Assembly: GCA_020630395.1 (NCBI GenBank)
Contig: JAHDBM010000011.1
Coordinates: 1 to 64,000 of the forward strand
DNA: 64,000 nt
Origin: Flavobacteriales bacterium
Lineage (GTDB): Bacteria; Bacteroidota; Bacteroidia; Flavobacteriales_D; CAJJDF01
Reading direction: 5' to 3'
Part shown: in pieces, positions 44,924 to 53,768 of the stretch
Layout of the letters: the number at the start of each line of letters is the position of its first letter
Position numbering within the stretch: the first letter of the stretch is position 1
Position numbers and translations under genes: made by a program
Notes under the pieces: model-generated
Database searches by the model: none
Told to the model about the DNA's origin: nothing
The model's input: the letters and a program-made list of their open reading frames with translations, nothing else

Positions 44924-46714
44924 ATGAAGCCAGTTTCGTATGATGATCGTAGAAACACCATTTTGGTGATTATACTGGCTATTGGTATCATTTTTGTCTT
45001 TAGATTGTTATTCATACAAGTCATTAGTCCTAAATGGAAAAATGAAGCCCTGAAAGTATCCGAAACTAAAAGAACGATACAACCGTCAAGAGGGTTAATT
45101 TTTGATAGAAACGGAACATTATTAGCTTTAAACACACCTGGATACGAGCTATGGGTAACTCCAAGAAAAACAAATCATTTTGATACAACTGAATTAGCTA
45201 ATCTTATTGGAGTGTCAGACAGCTTGTTTAAAGCTAATTACCAAAAACTTACCAAAAACCCTAAAACTAAACAACTAATATCAAAAAAAGTTCCTAAAGA
45301 AAATGTACATAGATTAAATGCTGTTTTATATCGACTGAAAGGCTTTGAATTACAGGATAATTCTAGAAGAGATTATCCCTTAGGAATTGCTCCACATGTT
45401 TTAGGATACATTAGAGAAGTTGATAAAAAAACCATTGAAAAAAAACCTTACTACAGACCAAGAGATTTAATAGGAAAGTCTGGCATAGAAAAATACTATG
45501 AAAAAATATTAAGAGGTGATAGAGGAAAGAACCAATTTTTAAAAGATGCCTATGGTAATTTAAAAGAAGTAGTTTCTACCGATTCTGCAAAAGCAGGATC
45601 TAATTTAACAACTACTCTTGATGCTGATTTACAAGCTTACAGTGAATTATTAATGAAAAACAAGATTGGCAGTATAGTAGCTATTGAGCCAAGTACAGGT
45701 GAAATTTTAACTATGGTCTCTTCACCTACTTTTAATCAAGATAATTTAAGATCAGATTCTATTGGAGAGTTATTCCAACCCACATTTAATAGACCATTAC
45801 AGTCCCAATACCCTCCTGGTTCAATTTTTAAAATGGTTCAAGGACTAATTGCTCTTGAAATGGGAGCTATAAACGTTAACACCACTATTGCGTGTAAAAA
45901 AGATTTAGTTGGATGCCATAATCATCCAACTGCACGTTCTCTGCCAGAAGCTATTAAATATTCATGTAACCCTTATTTTTTTCAATCTCTTGGTTTTATG
46001 GCGCATAAAATGGAAGGGAATAGTATTCATGAAAAAAGTGAAAAAGCACTAACCTACTGGAATAAACAAGTGAAATCTTTTGGATTAGGAACTGATTTAA
46101 AAGTAGATGTTCCCAACTATAAAAAAGGAAGCATTCCTAACTGTGCCTTATACGACAAAATGTACAAAGGAATGAACTGGAATTACAGAACCTGTAATTC
46201 TATTAGTATTGGACAAGGAGAAATGCTTATTACTCCGCTACAAATGGCAAATTTAGCTTGTATTTTTGGAAACAGAGGCCATTATTATTATCCCCACTTT
46301 TTAAAACCAACAAAAAACCAACAAATTGATTCTATTTTTACCCAAATAAATTACACTGGTGTAAATAAAGACAACTTTCCTCTTATTGCTGATGCTATGC
46401 AACAAGTAGTTGAAGGTGTTGGTGGAACCGCTAGACTAGCTAAAATAGAAGGTGTTATTGTATGTGGTAAAACAGGAACAGCTCAAAACCCTCAAGGAGA
46501 AGATCATTCTGTTTTTATTGCTTTCGCCCCTAAAGAAAATCCTAAAATTGCTATTTCAGTTTATATAGAAAATGCTGGTTTTGGTGGAACATGGGCTGCT
46601 CCTACTGCAAGTTTAATAATAGAAAAATATCTTACTGATACTATTAAAGATAAATGGAAAGAGAAAAGAATATTAGAAGCTGATTTAATACCTAAAAAAG
46701 AAGAAAATAATTGA
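44924..46714 (+). CDS. mrdA: Penicillin-binding protein 2 (elongasome transpeptidase)
   Basis: PBP2 cross-links lateral-wall peptidoglycan. The 596 residues start with a cytoplasmic tip and one membrane helix (IVIILAIGIIFVFRLLFI near 12-28), then the pedestal region with QPSRGLIFDRNG near 49. The transpeptidase domain has the serine in PPGSIFKMV near 297, SCN in IKYSCNPYFF near 346 and KTG in VCGKTGTAQNP near 514. mreB, mreC and mreD are not adjacent. It overlaps rodA by four bases (stop TGA within TTGA), implying coupled translation. TATATTTG at 44886-44893 may be part of its promoter, but no -33 is present. Confidence 0.93.
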   Translation: MKPVSYDDRRNTILVIILAIGIIFVFRLLFIQVISPKWKNEALKVSETKRTIQPSRGLIFDRNGTLLALNTPGYELWVTPRKTNHFDTTELANLIGVSDSLFKANYQKLTKNPKTKQLISKKVPKENVHRLNAVLYRLKGFELQDNSRRDYPLGIAPHVLGYIREVDKKTIEKKPYYRPRDLIGKSGIEKYYEKILRGDRGKNQFLKDAYGNLKEVVSTDSAKAGSNLTTTLDADLQAYSELLMKNKIGSIVAIEPSTGEILTMVSSPTFNQDNLRSDSIGELFQPTFNRPLQSQYPPGSIFKMVQGLIALEMGAINVNTTIACKKDLVGCHNHPTARSLPEAIKYSCNPYFFQSLGFMAHKMEGNSIHEKSEKALTYWNKQVKSFGLGTDLKVDVPNYKKGSIPNCALYDKMYKGMNWNYRTCNSISIGQGEMLITPLQMANLACIFGNRGHYYYPHFLKPTKNQQIDSIFTQINYTGVNKDNFPLIADAMQQVVEGVGGTARLAKIEGVIVCGKTGTAQNPQGEDHSVFIAFAPKENPKIAISVYIENAGFGGTWAAPTASLIIEKYLTDTIKDKWKEKRILEADLIPKKEENN

Positions 46715-48030
46715 AAACGGCATTAAATAATATAGATTATATAACACTACTACTATGTGTAGTCCTAGCTACTATGGGAGTTTTTGCTATTTATTCTTCT
46801 TCTTACAATGAAGAATTCCCTTCTATTTTTTCACTTAACATGTCTTATGGCAAACAAATTCTATGGGGAGGAATTTCAATAGTAATTGGGGCTATTATTT
46901 TACTATTAGAGCCTGATTTTATTAGAAAAAACACTATATACTTTTATGGTTTTACTATATTCCTCTTATTATTAGTTCTTATTGTTGGAGAAGAACGAAA
47001 CGGGGCAAAAGCTTGGTTTGGTGTTGGAAGTTTTGGTATTCAGCCAGCCGAATTTATGAAAATAGCTGTTAGTTTAATGCTCGCAAAAAAACTATCTGAA
47101 TCAAATGTTTCTATTCGGAAAAATGACACACAAATACAAATAGCAGGTATTATTTTTCTTCCCATTATGCTAATTTTACTTCAACCTGATTTAGGAACAG
47201 TATTGGTCTTTATGGCTTTTATATTGGTTTTATACAGAGAAGGATTATCGGGCAACATTCTTTTATATGGAATATTATTAGTTGTTGTAGCGATATCATC
47301 TCTAATACTAAACCCTTCTAAAACCTCTTTATTTGGCTTTGAATTTAGTTCTCTTTATACGTTAGGCTTTGTTATTACATTAATCGCTATTGCCATCTTT
47401 GCATATATTAATGTTTTCTTTTACAAACGATATAGAAGAAAACCACTTATTAAGCTCCTTTTTGTATTAATAATTTCATTAATTGTTATACCAACTTCTG
47501 TATACTTTTTTAATAAAATACCTGAAGGAAATTATCAAAGAAAAAGAATTGAAATTACACTAGGATTGAGAGAAGACCCTAAAGGGATTGGCTACAATAT
47601 TCATCAAGCCTTATCTGCTATTGGGTCTGGAGAAGGAGCAGGAAAAGGCTATATGCAAGCAACACTCGCTAATAGTAAGTTTAAACAAGTACCAGAACAA
47701 AGTACTGATTTTATTTTTTGCACCATAGCCGAAGAATGGGGGTTTATAGGGGGATTTATATTATTTTCTCTTTTTTTAACGCTCATCATCAGACTTATTC
47801 TAATTGCCGAAAGACAAAGAGCAACATTCGCTAGGGTATATATATATTCAATAGCCTGTATTCTATTTTTACATTTTGCCATAAACATAGGAATGGTAAT
47901 GGGTATTGCTCCTATTATAGGTATTCCGCTTCCCTTTTTTAGCTATGGTGGTTCTTCATTACTTGCTTTTAGCATCATGATTTTTATTGCTCTAAAATTA
48001 GATGCTGAACGATTAGACGCTTTTAGATAA
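46711..48030 (+). CDS. rodA: Rod-shape SEDS glycosyltransferase RodA, TTG start
   Basis: RodA polymerises glycan strands together with PBP2. The 439-residue protein has about ten membrane helices and the SEDS blocks GSFGIQPAEFMKIAVSLMLAK, LLQPDLGTVLVFMAF, EQSTDFIFCTIAEEWGF near 330 and PIIGIPLPFFSYGGSSLLA near 410. The start is a TTG that overlaps the mrdA stop as TTGA, and no better ATG is near. The internal stretch near 180-240 is longer than in E. coli RodA, with two extra hydrophobic segments. Confidence 0.92.
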   Translation: MKTALNNIDYITLLLCVVLATMGVFAIYSSSYNEEFPSIFSLNMSYGKQILWGGISIVIGAIILLLEPDFIRKNTIYFYGFTIFLLLLVLIVGEERNGAKAWFGVGSFGIQPAEFMKIAVSLMLAKKLSESNVSIRKNDTQIQIAGIIFLPIMLILLQPDLGTVLVFMAFILVLYREGLSGNILLYGILLVVVAISSLILNPSKTSLFGFEFSSLYTLGFVITLIAIAIFAYINVFFYKRYRRKPLIKLLFVLIISLIVIPTSVYFFNKIPEGNYQRKRIEITLGLREDPKGIGYNIHQALSAIGSGEGAGKGYMQATLANSKFKQVPEQSTDFIFCTIAEEWGFIGGFILFSLFLTLIIRLILIAERQRATFARVYIYSIACILFLHFAINIGMVMGIAPIIGIPLPFFSYGGSSLLAFSIMIFIALKLDAERLDAFR

Positions 48031-48143
48031 GCCTTATTAACATTTAAGTTGTTAAAGAAATGGTAAAAAGCATTAGCAAGAACAATTCTATATGTTATTT
48101 TTGAGTTTGATTGATATGAACCCAATCACTTTAGATTAAATTC

Positions 48144-51113
48144 ATGATAAGATTTATACAAATACTCATTTTTTCAGCATTTGGCTATGTTTCATTCTCA
48201 CCACTACCAGGTGAAAAAAGTGAGTCAATACAAGAAACATCTATATTAAATAAGCACACGCTTCCTCCCTATTTGATAGGCAATCATCAATGGGCAGATT
48301 CTGTTTTCGATACGTTATCAGCTGATGAAAGAATAGCTCAATTACTTATGATTGCTGCATATTCTAATAAAGATGCAGCCCACGAAAAAAAGATTCTTGA
48401 TCTAGTATCTAAACATAAGATTGGAGGATTAATTTTTATGCAAGGAACCCCTGAGAAACAAGTAAAACTTAATAATAAATATCAAGCTAAAGCTAGGGTA
48501 CCTCTAATGATTGCAATAGATGGTGAATGGGGACTGCCTATGAGGTTAAAGAAAACATTTTTATTTCCTAAGCAAATGACACTTGGTGCAATTCAGAATG
48601 ATTCTTTAATATACCAAATGGGAAAAGAAATGGCACAGCATTGCAAACGAATGGGAATACATGTAAATTTTGCCCCAGTTGTAGATGTTAATAATAACCC
48701 AAACAATCCTATTATAAACTACAGGTCTTTTGGAGAAAATAGAGAAAATGTTTACACCAAAGGACTAGCCTACATGAAAGGTATGCAAGATAATGGAATA
48801 TTAGCTTGCGCAAAGCATTTCCCCGGTCATGGTGATACTGATGCAGATTCTCATAAATCTCTACCAGTTATTAATCATAACATACCAAGACTAGATTCTA
48901 TTGAGCTTTATCCATTCAAAAAATTAATTAAACAAGGTTTAGGGAGTATGATGGTTGCTCATTTATATATCCCAGCTCTAGATTCAACAAAAAATGTAGC
49001 CACTACCCTATCTCCGAAAGTAGTTAATGATTTATTAAAAGATTCTTTACAATTTAAAGGATTAATATTTACTGATGCACTTAACATGAAGGGGGTTAGC
49101 GCATTCTACAAACCAGGAGAAGTTGATGTAAAAGCTTTATTGGCGGGTAATGATATTTTATTATTCTCAGAAGATGTACCTACTGCTATTGCTGAAATAA
49201 AGAAAGCTATTGCTAAAGGTGAAATATCTCAAGAAGAAATTGATAAAAGATGTAAAAAAGTTCTTTATGCTAAAGAATGGTTAAAAGTCTCTAAGAAGAA
49301 AATAAGTGATAAAAGACTAAGAAAAGATTTAAATCCAACATCATCTGAAGTTACTAATCGTTTACTTTATACAAATGCACTTACTATTGCTAAAAACAAC
49401 AATGATCTTTTACCACTAAAAAGATTAGACACTTTATCTATAGCATCTGTAGTTATAGGAGACAGAGTAAACAACACCTTTCAAACCTATTTATCAAAGT
49501 ATACAAAAATTAATCACTACAGTTTAAAAAAAGAAGCATCTCCTTCGCAGGTTGAGGCTATTTTAAAGAAACTACAAAAACACAACACAGTTGTTATTAG
49601 TGTGCATAAAACTAGAATGAATGGATCTTATGGAATTACAAGAAACACCATTAATACCATCCAAAAAATTGCAGAAAAAAATCGTGTTATATTAAATTTC
49701 CCTACAAATCCTTACGCGCTTGATAAATTTGATAGTACCAACAACATTGAGGCTATTATTGTATCCTATGAAGACAATAAATACACCAAAGAACTTACCC
49801 CTCAATTAATTTTTGGAGGTATTGGTGCAAGTGGTAAACTACCAGTATCAGGATCTGCAGATTTTCCTGCAGGAACAGGATTTAATACTCAATCAATACG
49901 GTTAAGATATTCTACGCCAGAAATGGTTGGCATTACAAGTAAAAAACTTATTTGGATAGATACAATTGCCAATAGAAGTATAAGAGATACTGCCTTCCCA
50001 GGCTGTCAAATATTAGTCGCTAAAAATGGTCACGTTATTTATAATAAAGCGTTTGGACATCATACATATAACAGAAAAAGAAAAGTTAAAACAACCGATT
50101 TATATGATGTAGCGTCTGTAACAAAAGTAGCTGTTTCCACACCTTTGGTAATGAAAATGCACCAAGAAGGAAAACTCACATTAGATAGCAAGCTTACTGA
50201 TTACTTACCCGATATTGTTGACTCAACTGCTTATGAAAAAATAGTAATTAAAGATATGTTAGCTCATCAAGCTAGGTTTACCCCTTGGATACCTTTTTAT
50301 AGCGCTACACTAAAAAACAAAGAATTAAACCCTAGATTTTATCGAAAATCAAGAACATCATTCTATAATACTGAGGTAGCAAAAAACATCTATATCTATA
50401 AAAATTATAAAAATGCTATCCTTAAAAGAATTATTAGGACCAAACTTAGAAAAAGAAAAAAATACAAGTACAGTGATGTAGGTTATTACTTTTTAAAAGA
50501 AATAATTGAACGAAAAACAAACAAAAGACTTGACAAAGTAATTGACAGCATGTATTATTCATCTTTAGGTCTTCAGTATGCAACATACAACCCAAAAGAG
50601 AAATACAAATTAAATCAAATTGTTCCTACTGAAAACGACACCATATTCAGAAAACAACTTATTCATGGCTATGTTCATGACCAAGGAGCAGCTATGATGG
50701 GAGGAGTTGGTGGTCATGCAGGGTTATTTTCTAACGCTAATGATTTAGCTGTTATTATGCAAATGTACCTCAACAAAGGTTCTTATGGTGGTATTAAATA
50801 CCTTAATGATACAACTGTTGATGTTTTTACTAAAGCAAATTTTAAAAGTAATGACAACAGGAGAGGTTTAGGCTTTGACAAACCTGTTTTATCACTTAAA
50901 AGTGGACCTACATGCGAACTTGTTTCCTTAGATAGTTATGGACATTCAGGGTTTACAGGAACGAGAGTTTGGGCAGATCCAAAACATGATTTAGTATATA
51001 TATTTTTATCTAATCGGGTATATCCTGATGCGGAAAATTGGAAGATTGTTAGAAAAGATATTAGAACGCGAATAGAAAAAGTGATCTATCAATCTTTTTT
51101 AGATAAAAAATAA
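48144..51113 (+). CDS. GH3 N-acetylglucosaminidase-like protein fused to a beta-lactamase-type serine hydrolase
   Basis: This 989-residue exported protein has a signal-like start (MIRFIQILIFSAFGYVSF). Residues 50-375 are a GH3 N-terminal domain with the NagZ motif KHFPGHGDTDADSH near 225, whose His and Asp act as acid/base, and the nucleophile in FTDALNMKG near 310. A GH3 C-terminal domain follows (near 400-600). Residues about 610-985 are a beta-lactamase/transpeptidase-like domain: SVTK near 658, YSD near 775 and HSGFTGT near 932. One chain could remove GlcNAc from muropeptides and process D-amino-acid peptide bonds. It follows mrdA-rodA by 113 bases, in keeping with a cell-wall turnover role. 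This fusion is known in Bacteroidota. Confidence 0.87.
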   Translation: MIRFIQILIFSAFGYVSFSPLPGEKSESIQETSILNKHTLPPYLIGNHQWADSVFDTLSADERIAQLLMIAAYSNKDAAHEKKILDLVSKHKIGGLIFMQGTPEKQVKLNNKYQAKARVPLMIAIDGEWGLPMRLKKTFLFPKQMTLGAIQNDSLIYQMGKEMAQHCKRMGIHVNFAPVVDVNNNPNNPIINYRSFGENRENVYTKGLAYMKGMQDNGILACAKHFPGHGDTDADSHKSLPVINHNIPRLDSIELYPFKKLIKQGLGSMMVAHLYIPALDSTKNVATTLSPKVVNDLLKDSLQFKGLIFTDALNMKGVSAFYKPGEVDVKALLAGNDILLFSEDVPTAIAEIKKAIAKGEISQEEIDKRCKKVLYAKEWLKVSKKKISDKRLRKDLNPTSSEVTNRLLYTNALTIAKNNNDLLPLKRLDTLSIASVVIGDRVNNTFQTYLSKYTKINHYSLKKEASPSQVEAILKKLQKHNTVVISVHKTRMNGSYGITRNTINTIQKIAEKNRVILNFPTNPYALDKFDSTNNIEAIIVSYEDNKYTKELTPQLIFGGIGASGKLPVSGSADFPAGTGFNTQSIRLRYSTPEMVGITSKKLIWIDTIANRSIRDTAFPGCQILVAKNGHVIYNKAFGHHTYNRKRKVKTTDLYDVASVTKVAVSTPLVMKMHQEGKLTLDSKLTDYLPDIVDSTAYEKIVIKDMLAHQARFTPWIPFYSATLKNKELNPRFYRKSRTSFYNTEVAKNIYIYKNYKNAILKRIIRTKLRKRKKYKYSDVGYYFLKEIIERKTNKRLDKVIDSMYYSSLGLQYATYNPKEKYKLNQIVPTENDTIFRKQLIHGYVHDQGAAMMGGVGGHAGLFSNANDLAVIMQMYLNKGSYGGIKYLNDTTVDVFTKANFKSNDNRRGLGFDKPVLSLKSGPTCELVSLDSYGHSGFTGTRVWADPKHDLVYIFLSNRVYPDAENWKIVRKDIRTRIEKVIYQSFLDKK

Positions 51114-51158
51114 CCCAATAATACTTAACTAAGACCTAACTACTTCGTAAGTTTAAAT

Positions 51159-53663
51159 ATGAAATTACTTATACTCTTATTTTTACCTCTTTCTTTATGT
51201 TCACAGATTTGGCAATCTAGCCTAGTAAACATTGACACTTCAGGACATTTAACATACTTCCCTGACAGCAACAATTTTATTATACCTGATTATTCTGTTG
51301 TGGGGTATAAAGGAAATGGTGTTTTAGATATTCCTAGCAGTATTCCTATCGTACATACAATAAACCCTATAGCAGGAGATAATACCAATCACATACAAAG
51401 TGCTATAAATTATGTTTCTTCACTGCCAATACAATCAAATGGATTTAGAGGAGCACTTAAATTAAATGCTGGTACATATTACACCTCTAACACATTAACA
51501 TTAAGAGCATCTGGAGTAGTTATATATGGAGATGGAGACGGAGCTACCTCATCAAGTAACACTATTATACATTGTACTTCTACTTCTCAAATCGCTATGC
51601 TAGATGTTGGGGCTGGAAATAAAAATGAATGGTGGGAAAGTAAAGTTCCAGCTACACAAACTAATATTACAGACTCTATAGTACCTGTAGGCTCAAAAAC
51701 ATTTACAGTTCAAAATGCAAGTTCATATAATGTTGGGGATAATATTATAATTTATTACCCATTTACTAACGCGTTATTAGCTGCAATTGACTATGGAGGA
51801 ACTCAAGGAGGACCAAATTGGACTACCTCTTATTTTTCTACTAGAGCAATTCGATATAACACTTTTATTACTAACATAACTGGTAATACTATTACGACTG
51901 TTAGTCCTGTGTTTTATACACTAAATAAATCTTTATCTCAACCCTATATTTACAAATATGACAACAGTAACTTAGTGACTAATATTGGCATTGAAAATAT
52001 TAGATTTGATATGGACTATACCTCAAGTACAGATGAATCTCATCCCGTTACTTGCCTTTCCGTTACAGAAGCTGAAAACGTATGGGTAAGACATTGTACT
52101 GCTTTACATTTTGTTAGATATGGCTTTGTTACTTATTCTGCTAATTATGTAACATTTGATAATTGTGAATCATTAGATCCTATTTCTCAAATTACTGGGT
52201 ATAGAAGATATAATTTTGGGGTAGAAGTTGGTTCTCAAAATACATTGTTCAGTAATTGTCATACTAGAAATGCTCGCCATGCATTTATATCTAATGGACA
52301 ATCTACAACTGCAGGAATGGTAGTTTACAACTGTACTGCAACTGAAAGACATGACGTAGCTGAAGGTCATAAACATTGGACTACTGGTATATTATGGGAT
52401 CAATACTTAGACTATGGTCCACAAAATCATCAACATGCTTTAGGTCTTCATAATAGAGGAAGCTGGGGAAGTGATACCCATGGATGGGCTAATGTTCATG
52501 CTGTAGCATGGAATTGTGATGTAACAGGAAATGCTCCTGATGGTAAAATCATATTACAACAACCTCCAACTGCTCAAAACTATGCTATTGGCTGTAAAGG
52601 TGATGTGATTAATAATAGTCCATGGTCAGCACCTAGGGGCTACGAAGAAGGTACAAACAGTTCAGGTACACTTAATCCTCCTTCTTTGTACATAGCTCAG
52701 TTACATGACCGACTTAATTTAGCTAACGACACAACCCCACCAACTGTACCTTATAATTTAGATACCATTGCTGTAACATACAATACCATTCATATTAAAT
52801 GGAATAAAAGTACTGACAACAACTATGTTAATTACTACATATTAAGAAATAATACTATAATAGATAGTACAGGTGACACTAATTATCTTGATATAAACTT
52901 AGCACCATCTACTGCGTATTTATATTCCATAAAGGCATATGACTTATCTCATAATATATCAACCAATAGTGCTAGCCTATCTGTTGTAACAAAGCCCATT
53001 TCTTACCCAAGAATTGACACGATAAGTTCGGTTCCCCAACCGCTAAACAATGGAGATAAACTATTTGATAATAATATTAATGATAGCTCCAGATGGTCTG
53101 CCGAATTTTATCCTCAATGGGTTATTATTGATTATGGAAAAGATTCAGTGTTTCATACAACCAAACTATGGACATACCAAAATAGAGCATATCAATTTTA
53201 TATATACGCTAGCTCAAATATCAATGATGTTATTAATGAAATACCAGGATCATTAATTGTAGATAGAAGTATTAATACTGCTAATGTTCTACCTATTACT
53301 GATAATTTCCTCCCAATCACAGCTAGATATGTAAAGATAAAGGTTGTAGGTGCATCAGGCTATACAGGTAATTGGATAAGTCTTAATGAATTTGCCATAC
53401 TTGGGTCAGGATCTACTGCTATTCAAGAAACATATGATAATGTTAAGTTAATTCCAAATCCTGCTCAAGATATATTATCATTTGTAACCAAAGACAATGT
53501 TGAAGCCATTGAAATATACTCTATAAGCGGAAAACGAATAAATCAGTTTAAGACCATAGGTCAAAACGCCATAAATATATCTAAACTTAACAAAGGAAAA
53601 TATTTTATTAAATTACAGTTAAAATCTAATAAAATAATAACGACATATTTCATAAAAACATAG
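51159..53663 (+). CDS. Secreted beta-helix protein with FnIII, discoidin-like and type IX C-terminal domains
   Basis: This 834-residue protein has a signal peptide (MKLLILLFLPLSLCSQ). Residues about 60-515 are a parallel beta-helix of the pectate-lyase/glycan-lyase style (IQSAINYVSSLP, VVIYGDGDGATSSSNTIIHC, NAENVWVRHCTALHFVRYG, GHKHWTTGILWDQ). A fibronectin III module lies near 527-610, an F5/8 discoidin-type domain near 625-745 (RWSAEFYPQWVIIDYG, ITARYVKIKVVG), and a Por-secretion tail near 760-834 (LIPNPAQDILSF, LNKGKYFIKLQLK). It probably degrades or binds a polysaccharide outside the cell. No substrate can be named. Confidence 0.85.
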   Translation: MKLLILLFLPLSLCSQIWQSSLVNIDTSGHLTYFPDSNNFIIPDYSVVGYKGNGVLDIPSSIPIVHTINPIAGDNTNHIQSAINYVSSLPIQSNGFRGALKLNAGTYYTSNTLTLRASGVVIYGDGDGATSSSNTIIHCTSTSQIAMLDVGAGNKNEWWESKVPATQTNITDSIVPVGSKTFTVQNASSYNVGDNIIIYYPFTNALLAAIDYGGTQGGPNWTTSYFSTRAIRYNTFITNITGNTITTVSPVFYTLNKSLSQPYIYKYDNSNLVTNIGIENIRFDMDYTSSTDESHPVTCLSVTEAENVWVRHCTALHFVRYGFVTYSANYVTFDNCESLDPISQITGYRRYNFGVEVGSQNTLFSNCHTRNARHAFISNGQSTTAGMVVYNCTATERHDVAEGHKHWTTGILWDQYLDYGPQNHQHALGLHNRGSWGSDTHGWANVHAVAWNCDVTGNAPDGKIILQQPPTAQNYAIGCKGDVINNSPWSAPRGYEEGTNSSGTLNPPSLYIAQLHDRLNLANDTTPPTVPYNLDTIAVTYNTIHIKWNKSTDNNYVNYYILRNNTIIDSTGDTNYLDINLAPSTAYLYSIKAYDLSHNISTNSASLSVVTKPISYPRIDTISSVPQPLNNGDKLFDNNINDSSRWSAEFYPQWVIIDYGKDSVFHTTKLWTYQNRAYQFYIYASSNINDVINEIPGSLIVDRSINTANVLPITDNFLPITARYVKIKVVGASGYTGNWISLNEFAILGSGSTAIQETYDNVKLIPNPAQDILSFVTKDNVEAIEIYSISGKRINQFKTIGQNAINISKLNKGKYFIKLQLKSNKIITTYFIKT

Positions 53664-53677
53664 ATAATATCGAGTAC

Positions 53678-53707
53678 ATAACAAATGTTATTATGCTATA
53701 TTTTTAC
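53678..53707 (+). terminator. Weak terminator candidate after the beta-helix gene
   Basis: ATAACA paired with TGTTAT (53678-53683 and 53686-53691, two-base loop), followed a few bases later by TATATTTTTAC. The stem is weak and AT-rich, so this is only a candidate. Confidence 0.3.
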
Positions 53708-53737
53708 ATAAAAAAAGACAACCATTTATTATATTGA

Positions 53738-53768
53738 CACGTAAAATATATAATATATCACGTAAAAT
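53738..53768. repeat. Direct repeat CACGTAAAAT at 21-base spacing
   Basis: CACGTAAAAT occurs at 53738-53747 and 53759-53768, two helical turns apart, the second copy touching the ATG at 53767. It could be an operator for a regulator or a chance repeat in an AT-rich leader. No TAnnTTTG promoter was found in the same stretch. Confidence 0.4.
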
